Below the pieces are notes generated by a model. The model was not told the DNA's origin. It worked only from the letters and a program-made list of their open reading frames with translations, and did not search any database. Positions 1-9,455 of a stretch of 64,000 bases of DNA are shown piece after piece. Each line of letters begins with the position of its first letter. The stretch's first letter is position 1. The translations under genes and the position numbers were made by a program. Source of the DNA: Byssochlamys sp. IMV 00236 (Eukaryota > Ascomycota > Eurotiomycetes > Eurotiales > Thermoascaceae); the NCBI GenBank assembly GCA_001931875.2, contig MSJH02000787.1, positions 62,001-126,000 of the forward strand, given 5' to 3'.

Positions 1-2
1 TG

Positions 3-1526
3 GCGGATGAACTATTCAAGCAGCTATCCTCAAAGGTGCATTGGAATGGGAGGAAAGTATGCCGTATATTCACATCGTCTGCATCCGGGTGCCGAGACCC
101 ATTGGATTATGGCCCCATCATCACGTTTAATCTACAGGACAGTCAAGGTGGATGGGTCGGTAAATCGGAAGTCGAAAAGATGGCTGCCGTTAGAAATATC
201 CAGATCAGATCCGGGACGCTGTGCAACCCAGGAGGGATGACTGCTCAACTGGGACTATGCGACGACGAGATGAAACGCAATTTTGCTGCTGGTCAGCGAT
301 GCGGAGACGAGAACGATATCATTGATGGCAAGCCAACGGGCGCTTTGAGAGTCAGCCTCGGCGCAATGACTAATATGCGAGATATTGAAGTGTTTCTCGC
401 ATTCATTGATGAGTTTTATGTTGAGAAAGCCCCAGAATTGGACATATTGCGCGTTCCTATGCAGGTATCGGATCCGAATTTCTATGTGGAAAGTCTCTGC
501 GTCTATCCGATAAAGAGTTGCGGCAGCTTCAAGGTAGCCAGTGGACAACGCTGGGAGATCAGAAGGGAAGGGCTTGCTTGGGATAGAGAATGGTGTCTCA
601 TTCATCAGGGAACAGGCGTGGCTCTCAATCAGAAGCGATATCCGCGTATGGCTCTGATTCAGCCCTATATTGATTTGAATCGAGGAGTACTACGGATTAC
701 CCTTCCGGACCATTCTGGTTCTGATCCTCAAAGTCTCGAGGTCTCTCTGGCGAAAGAAGATCCAGACCTTGTTGCGGCCGAGATATGCCGGAGTTCCAAG
801 AAAACATCTACAGTGTGCGGCGACTTGGTGACAGTCCAAGTCTACTCATCCCCGTCTGTGTCGGCTTTCTTCTCGGACTTCCTCAATGTACCATGTACAC
901 TTGCTCGGTTCCCACCGCAGACCTCTACACGTTACTCAAAACCTAGACGTCCGTTTGTTCGCAAGGCCAAGCATACTGGCAATGACATGCCTGGTGCCTT
1001 TCCGGAACGGCCGATGTCTTCACCTGAACGGCAAACCCCGATTCTCTTGTCAAACGAAAGCCCGGTACTCCTCATATCACGATCATCAGTGAACCGTTTG
1101 AATGAGACTATAAAAGCCAATTCCAAGAATGGTGGTAGGATCAGCAGAGCCGTTGCTGCGGATGTCTTCAGAGCCAACATCGTCGTTGCGGAGAACACAT
1201 CCAATGGTTCCAGCCTCCCAAACATTGTTGAACAACCATACGCTGAGGATAGCTGGGTGTCACTCTGCATTGGTCCCGAGAGACTCCAGTTTGATGTTCT
1301 AGGACACTGCCAACGGTGTCAAATGGTCTGCATAGACCAGCTTACCGGTACCCGCAGCGAGGAACCTTTCTCTACCCTGGCGAAACACAGGAGGGTTGAC
1401 GGGAAGGTGGTCTTTGGAAGACATATTTGTTTATCGGCTGACGAGAGGTCTGACGATAACTTCTCTGAACCGAAGACTATCATGGTTGGTGATACCGTTA
1501 TCCCGAGCTGGGATGGAAGGGTCTGA
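3..1526 (+). CDS. hxB: Molybdenum cofactor sulfurase, C-terminal part (5' truncated by window edge)
   Basis: The frame is open from base 3 to a TGA at 1524-1526, giving about 507 residues with the N-terminal part missing. The protein sulfurates the molybdenum cofactor of xanthine dehydrogenase and related hydroxylases, using cysteine as sulfur donor. The visible start is the end of the NifS-like, PLP-dependent domain. It carries RSGTLCNPGG, whose invariant Cys (about visible residue 74) is the expected persulfide carrier, followed by GKPTGALRVSLGAMTN, a block shared with plant ABA3 and animal MOCOS. Next come a MOSC N-terminal beta-barrel (VESLCVYPIKSCGSFKV), a spacer of low conservation, and the MOSC domain ending in HCQRCQMVCID and FSTLAKHRR. 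No intron is needed in this part. The gene converges on the mL59 gene. Family assignment is secure; the fungal name hxB follows from family knowledge. Confidence 0.93.
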   Translation, partial: ADELFKQLSSKVHWNGRKVCRIFTSSASGCRDPLDYGPIITFNLQDSQGGWVGKSEVEKMAAVRNIQIRSGTLCNPGGMTAQLGLCDDEMKRNFAAGQRCGDENDIIDGKPTGALRVSLGAMTNMRDIEVFLAFIDEFYVEKAPELDILRVPMQVSDPNFYVESLCVYPIKSCGSFKVASGQRWEIRREGLAWDREWCLIHQGTGVALNQKRYPRMALIQPYIDLNRGVLRITLPDHSGSDPQSLEVSLAKEDPDLVAAEICRSSKKTSTVCGDLVTVQVYSSPSVSAFFSDFLNVPCTLARFPPQTSTRYSKPRRPFVRKAKHTGNDMPGAFPERPMSSPERQTPILLSNESPVLLISRSSVNRLNETIKANSKNGGRISRAVAADVFRANIVVAENTSNGSSLPNIVEQPYAEDSWVSLCIGPERLQFDVLGHCQRCQMVCIDQLTGTRSEEPFSTLAKHRRVDGKVVFGRHICLSADERSDDNFSEPKTIMVGDTVIPSWDGRV

Positions 1527-1845
1527 AGATCTATATAACAATATCTATTTACTTGCATGGCAAATGTATGACCGGTTGGAGCTTGGTTTAGGGCTAATCC
1601 GTAGCCTCAGGATATCATTTATACATAGCATACTGAAAGAAATATGGTATGAACCAATGCTTTCGTAAAGTAGATGTATTCTATTTGTACATTTGATGGG
1701 ATCTCTCCCTTCTACAGCCCATTTGTTACCATTGCAAATAAAGACATAATTCGCCGTCCCGTTTGTACGAGTTGAAAGCCGGAAACGAAACACGACACAG
1801 CTTCCCATGAACCCGGAAAATAGCACCGATGCTGACCCATCTCGT
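1527..1845. other. Convergent intergenic region, hxB and mL59 3' flanks
   Basis: This is 319 bp between two stop codons on opposite strands. It is AT-rich and probably holds both 3' untranslated regions. Short reading frames here continue past the real stops and show no family features. No repeat or RNA gene was seen. Confidence 0.6.
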
Positions 1846-2557
1846 TTACCTTCTCGGCCACTTCTTCCATCCTCTTCCGTGTCCTCTCTGCAAAGAAACA
1901 ACATTGATTAGTATGAGGTGTTCCGCAGCAAGATTACATAACTTTGGTTATGTGACAAGGGGAAGAGTATCTTACCTGCTTCCACGCGCGGATCAACTCC
2001 GGCATCTCCAGCATGGCCTTCTTCCTCTCCTCCAATCTCGTCTCCAGCGTACGCTCCCACTTGTGACCCTTGACCTTCTGTCCGATACCGGTACCCTTGA
2101 TTGCCAGACCGCGTTCAAGGCGTCTCGTGTCCTTGAACTCTGTCGACTTTCGTCCCGGGGGTAGCAGGGCCTCCACGTTGTATTTCTGGGCCAGTTTCAC
2201 GAGATCTGCCTGCTGTCGTAGACCGATGCGAGCACCAATCCACTTGCCGGTGCGGAAGTTCTTTCGTGGCAGGAAGGGGTTCGGATAGTCTGGGTTCGAG
2301 TAGAGAAGGGCTTTGGCAGACGACCAAGCAGTCGGGTCTCGTGTCTGACCCTTGGCGTCCCGGTTCGGGGTGTATGGCGACGGAAGAGTCCCGTCCGGTG
2401 ATGGCTCTGAAGACTCTGTGGTTCCTTCTGTGGCAGGGGGTGTTGGGCGAGGAGCGACCTGCGCGGAGTAGATTTGGGGAGGATAGCGGGCGAAGAAGTT
2501 GCGCAGTCGGAGAGGGAGCTTGCTCACCAGGCCCTCGGTGGCCTGGACGGCGGACAT
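1846..2557 (-). CDS. mrpl25: Mitochondrial large-subunit ribosomal protein mL59 (MRPL25 family)
   Basis: There are two exons, complement of 1846-1887 and 1976-2557, giving 207 residues. This is a component of the fungal mitoribosome large subunit. Exon 1 has the family core: LRNFFARYPPQIYS, NPFLPRKNFRTGKWIGARI, LRQQADLVKLAQ and KGTGIGQKVKGHKWERT. The 88-nt intron starts gtaaga and ends ttgcag; splicing is phase 0 and replaces a read-through tail by a short basic end (RGHGRGWKKWPRR) typical of the family. The ATG at 2557 was chosen because the conserved N-terminus begins there. The frame is open about 60 codons further upstream, but that stretch has no conserved features. The gene shares its 354-bp upstream region with PRP39. 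Confidence 0.9.
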
Positions 2558-2911
2558 TGTGGCTGCTTGAATGGCAGATGCCACCAATTGATTAGGAAGA
2601 AAGGCAGCTGGCAGCACGATGGTGGGATGTCTGTTTATTGTTGGTTCTCTCCCTCCGCTGGCCTGTTGCGGTCGAGAAATTCGTGATGCTCCGAAGATGC
2701 ATCGATTGCCCGGGCGGACGGCGCTAAACCCCATCTGGTTCGGTCGGCCATTCTCGGCTTCCGGGCGAAGAGAGAGTGAGTGTTCACTGCCATCTATCTC
2801 GAGTCAAGACATCGCGCTCTCTATCCTGTCAGTCAGTGTCTTGCGAGAAGAAAATCTCTCATTTCCATCGGGTGCCTCCAAAGACCCTTGACTGCTGATA
2901 TATCTAGCGCC
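2558..2911. promoter_or_regulatory. Shared divergent promoter, mL59 (-) and PRP39 (+)
   Basis: These 354 bp separate the ATGs of two divergent housekeeping genes, so both promoters must lie here. Long CT-rich stretches precede the PRP39 start. No TATA box or specific operator could be singled out. Confidence 0.5.
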
Positions 2912-5317
2912 ATGGCTGAATACAACTACGGCGGGACAGAGGAGGAGAATGCGGAGTTGAGGAAGATCGAGACAGAACTGGTGAGACTATCCCTGGGTGT
3001 TGCATGAAGCTGTTCAGTCGTAGATCTATCTAACCCTCAGGGAACAAACAGGCTGAAGACCCGGACAACTTCGACACGTGGGAGAAGCTCGTCCGCGCGG
3101 CGGAAGGCCTCGAGGGTGGTATTAACCGCAATTCCAACCCTCAGGCCATCACGACAGTCCGGAGTTTCTATGACAGATTTCTAGCCAAGTTTCCGCTGCT
3201 GTTTGGATACTGGAAGAAATATGCGGATCTGGAGTTCTCGATAGCTGGCACGGAAGCTGCAGAGATGGTGCGCGCAATCCTGCCGTGATTCTACCTCCCC
3301 CCAGTGACCGACTCGTGGCTGATGCGTTTTCATAGGTTTATGAGAGAGGCGTTGCTAGCATTTCGCCGTCCGTCGACCTCTGGACCAACTACTGCTCTTT
3401 CAAGGTCGAGACCAACCATGACTCCGATATCATTCGAGAGTAAGTATACAAGAAGTGGTTTTCCTTCCCTATAACCGTTAGCGATGCAGCGCGAACACCA
3501 TTGGGTGGTCTCGAATACGCATGAAGCAGGTGGTGATTTGGCGAGGTTCCTCGATGATGGGTGAGATCGGCGCCTACCACCCAGGTTCCCTGGAAATTAC
3601 TTCTCACCCATGACTTTCTCAGGCTGTTTCATTTCCTTGACCACATCTATCAAACCAAGACCAGCACACCAATCACTCTGTTCGGAGACTTCCATTCTGC
3701 GCACGATGAGGCTGACCTTCATCCCACTGAATCATTTGGGCCCATAACCACTGAGAAATTATACTCATGTTTGCCATCCTTGCCATCTCCCTCGCTCTTT
3801 TCCCTCTGTGACTGTTGGAATCTAGATATGCTGACACGTGACCCTACAGATTATTCGAACGAGGAGCCAGTGCTGTGGGATTGGACTTCCTGGCGCATCC
3901 CTTCTGGGATAAGTACATCGAGTTTGAGGAACGTCTCGAGGCGACCGACAAGATCTTTGCAATTCTCGGTCGCGTGATTCACATTCCCATGCACCAGTAC
4001 GCTAGGTACTTCGAACGGTATCGCCAACTTGCACAGACACGCCCTGTGTCCGAGCTGGCACCCCCAGAGATCCTTGCCCAATTCAGAGCGGAAATCGAAG
4101 CAGGCTCGGCGCATCTCCCACCCGGAGCCAAGGCGGAGGCAGAGATTGAAAGAGATCTCAGGCTGCGCACCGACACATATCATCTTGAGATCTTCTCCAG
4201 AACCCAGACGGAGACGACCAAGCGTTGGACTTACGAGTCTGAGATCAAGCGGCCCTACTTCCACGTCACAGAGCTGGATGAAGGTCAGCTCTCAAACTGG
4301 AGGAAGTACCTCGATTTCGAGGAAGCTGAGGGTTCCTACCCGAGAATCCAATTCCTGTATGAGAGATGTCTTGTTACCTGTGCTCACTATGAGGAGTTCT
4401 GGCTGCGTTACGCCCGGTGGATGTCTGCCCAAGAAGGCAAGGAAGAGGAAGTTCGCAATATCTACCAGCGCGCGAGCTATTTCTATGTGCCGATTGCAAA
4501 CCCCACGACCCGTCTGCACTATGCCTACTTTGAGGAGAAGTCTGGTCGCGTCGATGTCGCCAAGGATATCCACCATGCCATTCTTATCAATCTCCCTGGA
4601 CATGTCGAGACTATCGTCTCTTTGGCTAATCTCTCGCGTCGTCATGGCGGACTGGACGCAGCGATCGAGGTGTACAAATCTCAACTGGATTCGCCGCAGT
4701 GCGAACTAGCTACCAAAGCTTCCCTGGTTGCAGAGTGGTCACGACTCCTGTGGAAGATCAAGGGCTCGCCAGACGATGCACGCCAGGTGTTCCAGAAGAA
4801 TGAGCAGTACTACCTTGACAGCCGTGCGTTCTGGACCAGCTATCTCATGTTTGAGCTGGAGCAGCCGACCAGTGCTGAGACGGAGAATGTTCAATATGAA
4901 CGAATCAAGCAAGTTATCGATGATATCAAGTTGAAGAGCACTCTTTCGGCAGACGTCGTCAAGGAACTTGTGCAGACCTACATGGTCTATCTTCTGGAGA
5001 GAGGCACAAAGGATGCCGCCAAGGAGTACATGACACTAGACCGTGAGATCCACGGTCCTACGTCTGTCCAGACCGCAATCAAGGGCAGGCCTACGGAGAA
5101 AGGTCCTCAGAACGGCAGCCAGGGAACGCCTGTCCCTGTCCCTGTTGCTGTCCCTGATCCAGCAGTTGCTGCGGCAGCCCAGGGAAGCCCTTACGCTGCC
5201 TACTATGGACAAACCCCGGTCAACGGCGCTGTAAGTATCCCTTAGTCTCAAAAGATCCAGTAATCTCCTGGTTCTGACCGCCTACAGGTGCCAACACCAG
5301 TTGCCCGTTACCCTTGA
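2912..5317 (+). CDS. PRP39: Pre-mRNA-processing factor Prp39 (U1 snRNP, HAT repeats)
   Basis: There are five exons, 2912-2980, 3052-3267, 3336-3439, 3850-5230 and 5288-5317, giving 599 residues. Prp39 is a U1 snRNP protein that helps commit the 5' splice site. The chain is built of half-a-TPR (HAT) repeats. Diagnostic segments are NFDTWEKLVRAAE, FGYWKKYADLE, LFERGA, LDFLAHPFWDKYIEFEER, ERCLVTCAHYEEFWLRYARW and ESFW-type motifs later on. All joins restore frame and family sequence. Intron 2 has a weak donor (gtgcgc), and intron 3 is 410 nt, several times longer than the other introns here. The C-terminal tail is Pro/Ala/Gln-rich, and the last exon codes only nine residues. The gene is divergent from mL59 and followed in tandem by PRP28. 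Confidence 0.92.
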
Positions 5318-5855
5318 TTTCCCTTTCCTGTTTTGTCTCCGTTGCGAACCGTGTTCCCTTGCGTGTAGAACAGACGATTTCATACGAGTACCCTATTTCG
5401 GCGTGTTGACCGGTGGGTGGCGAGTTTCTTGTTGGTGAGCCGACAGCTTACGCTGCTTTTTGAACGGCATCACAATGCATCTACGGGATGCAGATCTACA
5501 GGGATTGGACAGTTCTTTGTATTCTATGGCTTTCATGCCTATCAGTTAGTTACCCTCTTCGTAATGAGTTCGGTTATGCTCCTTTTCTAGCAGCATGCAA
5601 TCCCCGGTGCTCCTCGTAGTGGTGACGGTAGTATTCACGCTCTGATGGGATACTCTAATAACATGTCTTCCGCCGTAAGTATAGATTATCTAAGTTAGCA
5701 GTAATAACAAATAATTCTTCATCATTATCAATCTGCGGAAATCCCACCGGTTTCATACATCATGTGACTTCGCATATGGCACGTGTGGCGACCCGCATGA
5801 ATGACCATCTCCGCCAGCTTCGAGCTCATCTCCGCCGACGCCTTTCATACTCACA
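5318..5855. promoter_or_regulatory. PRP39 3' flank and PRP28 promoter region
   Basis: This is a 538-bp gap between tandem genes. A perfect CACGTG palindrome lies at 5780-5785, about 70 bp before the PRP28 ATG; this E-box is bound by Cbf1-type bHLH factors in fungi. Its use here is inferred only. Confidence 0.4.
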
Positions 5856-8480
5856 ATGACAATGATGGACGGCATTGTGACAAGCGGACCAGCTGGAGCG
5901 CCTCCTCCTGCACCTCCGGAGGACCCTATCGAGCGTCCTCCTACTCCGCCCCCTCCTCCGCCGCCTGAACATTCTCTTCCTCCTCCGCCTTCCGACGCGA
6001 GCGCGCCTCCACCCCCGCCAGAAGCAACTGCTCCCCCTCCTCCGCCGGAGGATGCGCCGCCGCCTCCCCCAGCGCCAGTTGTTGAGAAGAAGAAGAGGGC
6101 AGGATGGGGCTCGCAAAAGTCGACGACACCGTTGAGTGTGGAGGAGCTGTTGCGGAAAAAGAGAGAGGCGGATGCGGCAGCTGCAAAGGTATGTTCTTTT
6201 TCTCTATCCAGTGTTCTTCGGCTTGTTCAATGAAGCGTCGCTAACTTGATATTTAATCTGTAGCCCAAATTCCTTTCTCGAGCGGAAAGAGAGAGGCTGG
6301 CTCTCGAGAAACGAGCTAAAGAAGTCGAAGCCGAGCGTCGGGCGAAAGCCGAGCGTGCAACAAATGGCGCGGATCGAAATAGGGCGCGATCACCTACAAG
6401 CTCGGACGGATTGAATGGCGCACCCAGGCCTGTTCCTACTGGACCACGAGCCATGCGGAATGGGGAGGTACCTACAGCGCGAGCGGCGATGCGCAACTCG
6501 CAACCCAACAAGGACTACGACATGCAGCCCCCTCCTCCACCGAAGCCTATATCGTTTGGTCCTCGGGATTCAAAGGGAGAGAAGCGCCCATTGGATGAGG
6601 AGGAAGCTCAAGCTGCGCTCATCAAGCAGCGGTATATGGGACAAGATCAGACCTCGAACTTTTCGGCGAAGAAGAAGCGCAAGCGCACGACGGAAAGGAA
6701 ATTCAACTTCGAGTGGAATGCAGAGGAGGATACCAGTGCTGACTACAATCCGCTGTACCAGAACCGTGCAGAGGTCAACTTCTTCGGCCGTGGCCGTCTG
6801 GCCGGTTTCGGTGACGATGTCGCGGATACCGTTGTGCGAAACTATGCCAAAGCTCTAGAGGAGCGTGATAAAGAAGCTGGAAGTGCGAGAGCCCGTGAGA
6901 TTTTGGAGATGGAGCGGAGACGGAGAGAGGAGAGCAGCAAGGCCGCTCTCGACAAACATTGGAGCGAGAAGAGATTGGACCAGATGCGGGAAAGAGACTG
7001 GCGTATCTTCAAGGAAGACTTCAACATCAGTACCAAGGGTGGAAGCGTGCCGAATCCTATGCGGTCATGGGAGGAATCGAACCTGCCCCGGCGGCTGCTC
7101 GAGCTTATTGACAAAGTCGGATATAAAGAGCCGTCACCTATTCAGCGTGCAGCTATCCCTATCGCCCTGCAGAACCGAGATCTTATCGGTGTTGCTGTTA
7201 CTGGTTCGGGTAAGACCGCTGCATTTTTGCTTCCCTTGTTTGTCTATATCGCAGAGTTGCCTCGGATAGACGAGTTCGAGTGGAGAAAGGCCGATGGCCC
7301 GTACGCCATTATTCTAGCTCCCACCCGTGAATTGGCGCAGCAGATTGAAATTGAAGCCAAGAAGTTCGCGGGTCCTCTTGGATTCAACGTCGTGAGTATC
7401 GTTGGTGGTCACTCGCTGGAGGAACAAGCATATAGCTTGCGGAACGGTGCAGAGATCATCATCGCTACTCCAGGTCGTCTGGTGGACTGTATCGAACGAC
7501 GCATACTCGTCCTCAGCCAGTGTTGCTACGTCATCATGGATGAAGCTGATAGGATGATTGATCTGGGTTTCGAAGAACCTGTCAACAAGATCCTTGATGC
7601 GCTGCCTGTCTCGAACGAGAAGCCCGATACAGAAGAGGCAGAAGACTCCCGTGCGATGAGCCAACACATTGGAGGCAGGGACCGTTACAGGCAGACTATG
7701 ATGTACACGGCAACTATGCCCTCAGCCGTCGAGCGCATTGCAAGGAAGTATCTCCGTCGGCCGGCTATTGTCACAATCGGTAGTGCCGGTGAGGCAGTCG
7801 AAACCGTGGAACAACGTGTCGAGTTCGTCGCAGGCGAAGACAAGCGGAAGAAGCGCCTTGCAGACATTCTCATGTCGGGAGAATTCCGTCCTCCGATCAT
7901 CGTCTTCGTCAACATCAAGAGGAACTGCGATGCTGTCGCTCGCGACATCAAATCATGGGGCTTTTCTTCGGTTACGCTACACGGAAGCAAGACTCAGGAA
8001 CAGCGAGAGGCGGCTCTGGCCTCAGTTCGAAACGGCACAACGGACGTTCTGGTCGCGACCGATCTCGCTGGACGAGGTATCGATGTGCCAGATGTCAGTC
8101 TTGTCGTCAACTTCAACATGGCCACGAACATCGAGAGTTACACTCATCGTATCGGTCGTACTGGACGTGCTGGAAAGAGTGGTGTGGCAATCACCTTCCT
8201 GGGCAACGAAGATGCCGATGTTATGTACGTTTTTCCTTCCTTTCCCCCCATCCCATGCATTATTTGTTCCATACATTTTCCATCCCAAAAACGTAGCCAG
8301 TTATCTAACATTTCCATTCCTAACAGGTACGACCTCAAGCAAATGCTCATGAAGTCTTCCATCTCGCGCGTTCCCGAAGAACTACGCAAGCACGAAGCAG
8401 CCCAATCGAAACCTACTCGAGGTGCACAGAAGAAAATCGAAGACAGCACTGGTTTTGGAGGAAAGGGTGGATGGGCGTGA
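5856..8480 (+). CDS. PRP28: DEAD-box ATP-dependent RNA helicase Prp28
   Basis: There are three exons, 5856-6188, 6264-8224 and 8327-8480, giving 815 residues. Prp28 (human DDX23) displaces U1 from the 5' splice site so that U6 can pair. The N-terminus is a proline-rich low-complexity tract (residues 10-75), then a charged coiled region. The helicase core is complete: Q motif around SPIQRAAIP, motif I AVTGSGKT (about 422), Ia PTRELAQQ, Ib TPGRLVD, II DEAD (537-540), III TAT, V ATDLAGRGIDV and VI HRIGRTGRAGKSG. The approach WRIFKEDFNIS before the core is typical of Prp28. Intron 2 (8225-8326) is exactly 102 nt and contains no in-frame stop. A second Met lies two codons after the first. Confidence 0.95.
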
Positions 8481-9455
8481 CTGACCCTCCTCCGCATAAG
8501 TAGTTATCATATTTCATTTCATTCGCAGATGTAATAATCACGCATCTTATTTTTTTCTTACTTACTTACTTACTTACTCTTGTGAGCCTCTTGTATAGCG
8601 ATCGATCAATTATGACCATTCGGGGTCTGGAACGGGGGGCGGATTGGACATGGCGTTCTACGTTAAAAAAAAAACACATCGATTTTTATCCTTATGTATT
8701 ATGACTACTAGAGGTAGTTGTAATAATATCGATCATTCAATTCATACATACATACATACATATACGTACCGCAGTTCTCTTGTCATGATAGTAAATAGTT
8801 AATAATTCCTTCGCCGATGGCCTGCCTATCTTATCTCTCCTCGTCTGTCTATGATTCTATCATCATAGTTCTCCCAATAAAACATTGTCTCTTTGGTTGT
8901 GCTCCGAAATAGAGTTATACTCGATCGCGGAATCCCACAATTACTAAAAATTCAAACTTTTGTCGGGAGTGTAGGTCTATCTAGAGGCTGGCGAGGGGGG
9001 GGGGTAGGTACCCTTTACAAACAGACAGTTATTTTTGTAAGATGATGAACTATCTCAGACCAATTTAGGAGAATTCCACGTCCATGGATACTATGGGAGG
9101 AGCTTCACGCGGTCATTTAATTATTCTGGTGAGAGGAGATCCGAACATCGGTTCGGTGATCTATTTTTGTATTCTTTTTTTTTCTTTTTTTCACCCCTTT
9201 CTCTGCTATCCTGGGGGGGATTATCGAGTAAGACGGGGGCTTGGATGAGTGAGACTATCTGCCCCGTTCTGGCTTTTATCTTTTTTTTTTTTTTCGAATT
9301 ACAGGTTAGCTGCTCCTGGTAGTTCATTCAGATACCACCACAAGGCCCGTGACGAGTACGTCTGTAACTCTCTGAGGAGTAGTATATAGCCGGTTCAAAC
9401 GTTGGACGCCAGATTCAATTGACGTGCAAAGTCCCAGAGGAATCGGTCAACAGTT
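8481..9455. other. Convergent intergenic region with simple repeats
   Basis: These 975 bp lie between the stops of PRP28 and the aminopeptidase gene. The region holds a TTAC microsatellite (about 8556-8579), a CATA microsatellite (about 8742-8762), and several homopolymer runs of T and G. It presumably contains both 3' UTRs. No gene was seen. Confidence 0.6.
8556..8579. repeat. (TTAC)n microsatellite
   Basis: Five to six copies of TTAC/CTTA lie in the PRP28 3' flank. Confidence 0.85.

Noticed and set aside
1977..2734. Longer N-terminus for the mL59 gene starting at 2734
   Set aside because: The additional residues overlap the shared promoter and show no conservation; the family N-terminus begins at the ATG at 2557.
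3561..3977. 138-codon plus-strand open frame inside PRP39
   Set aside because: It starts at GTG inside intron 3, runs out of frame into exon 4, and contradicts the conserved Prp39 frame.
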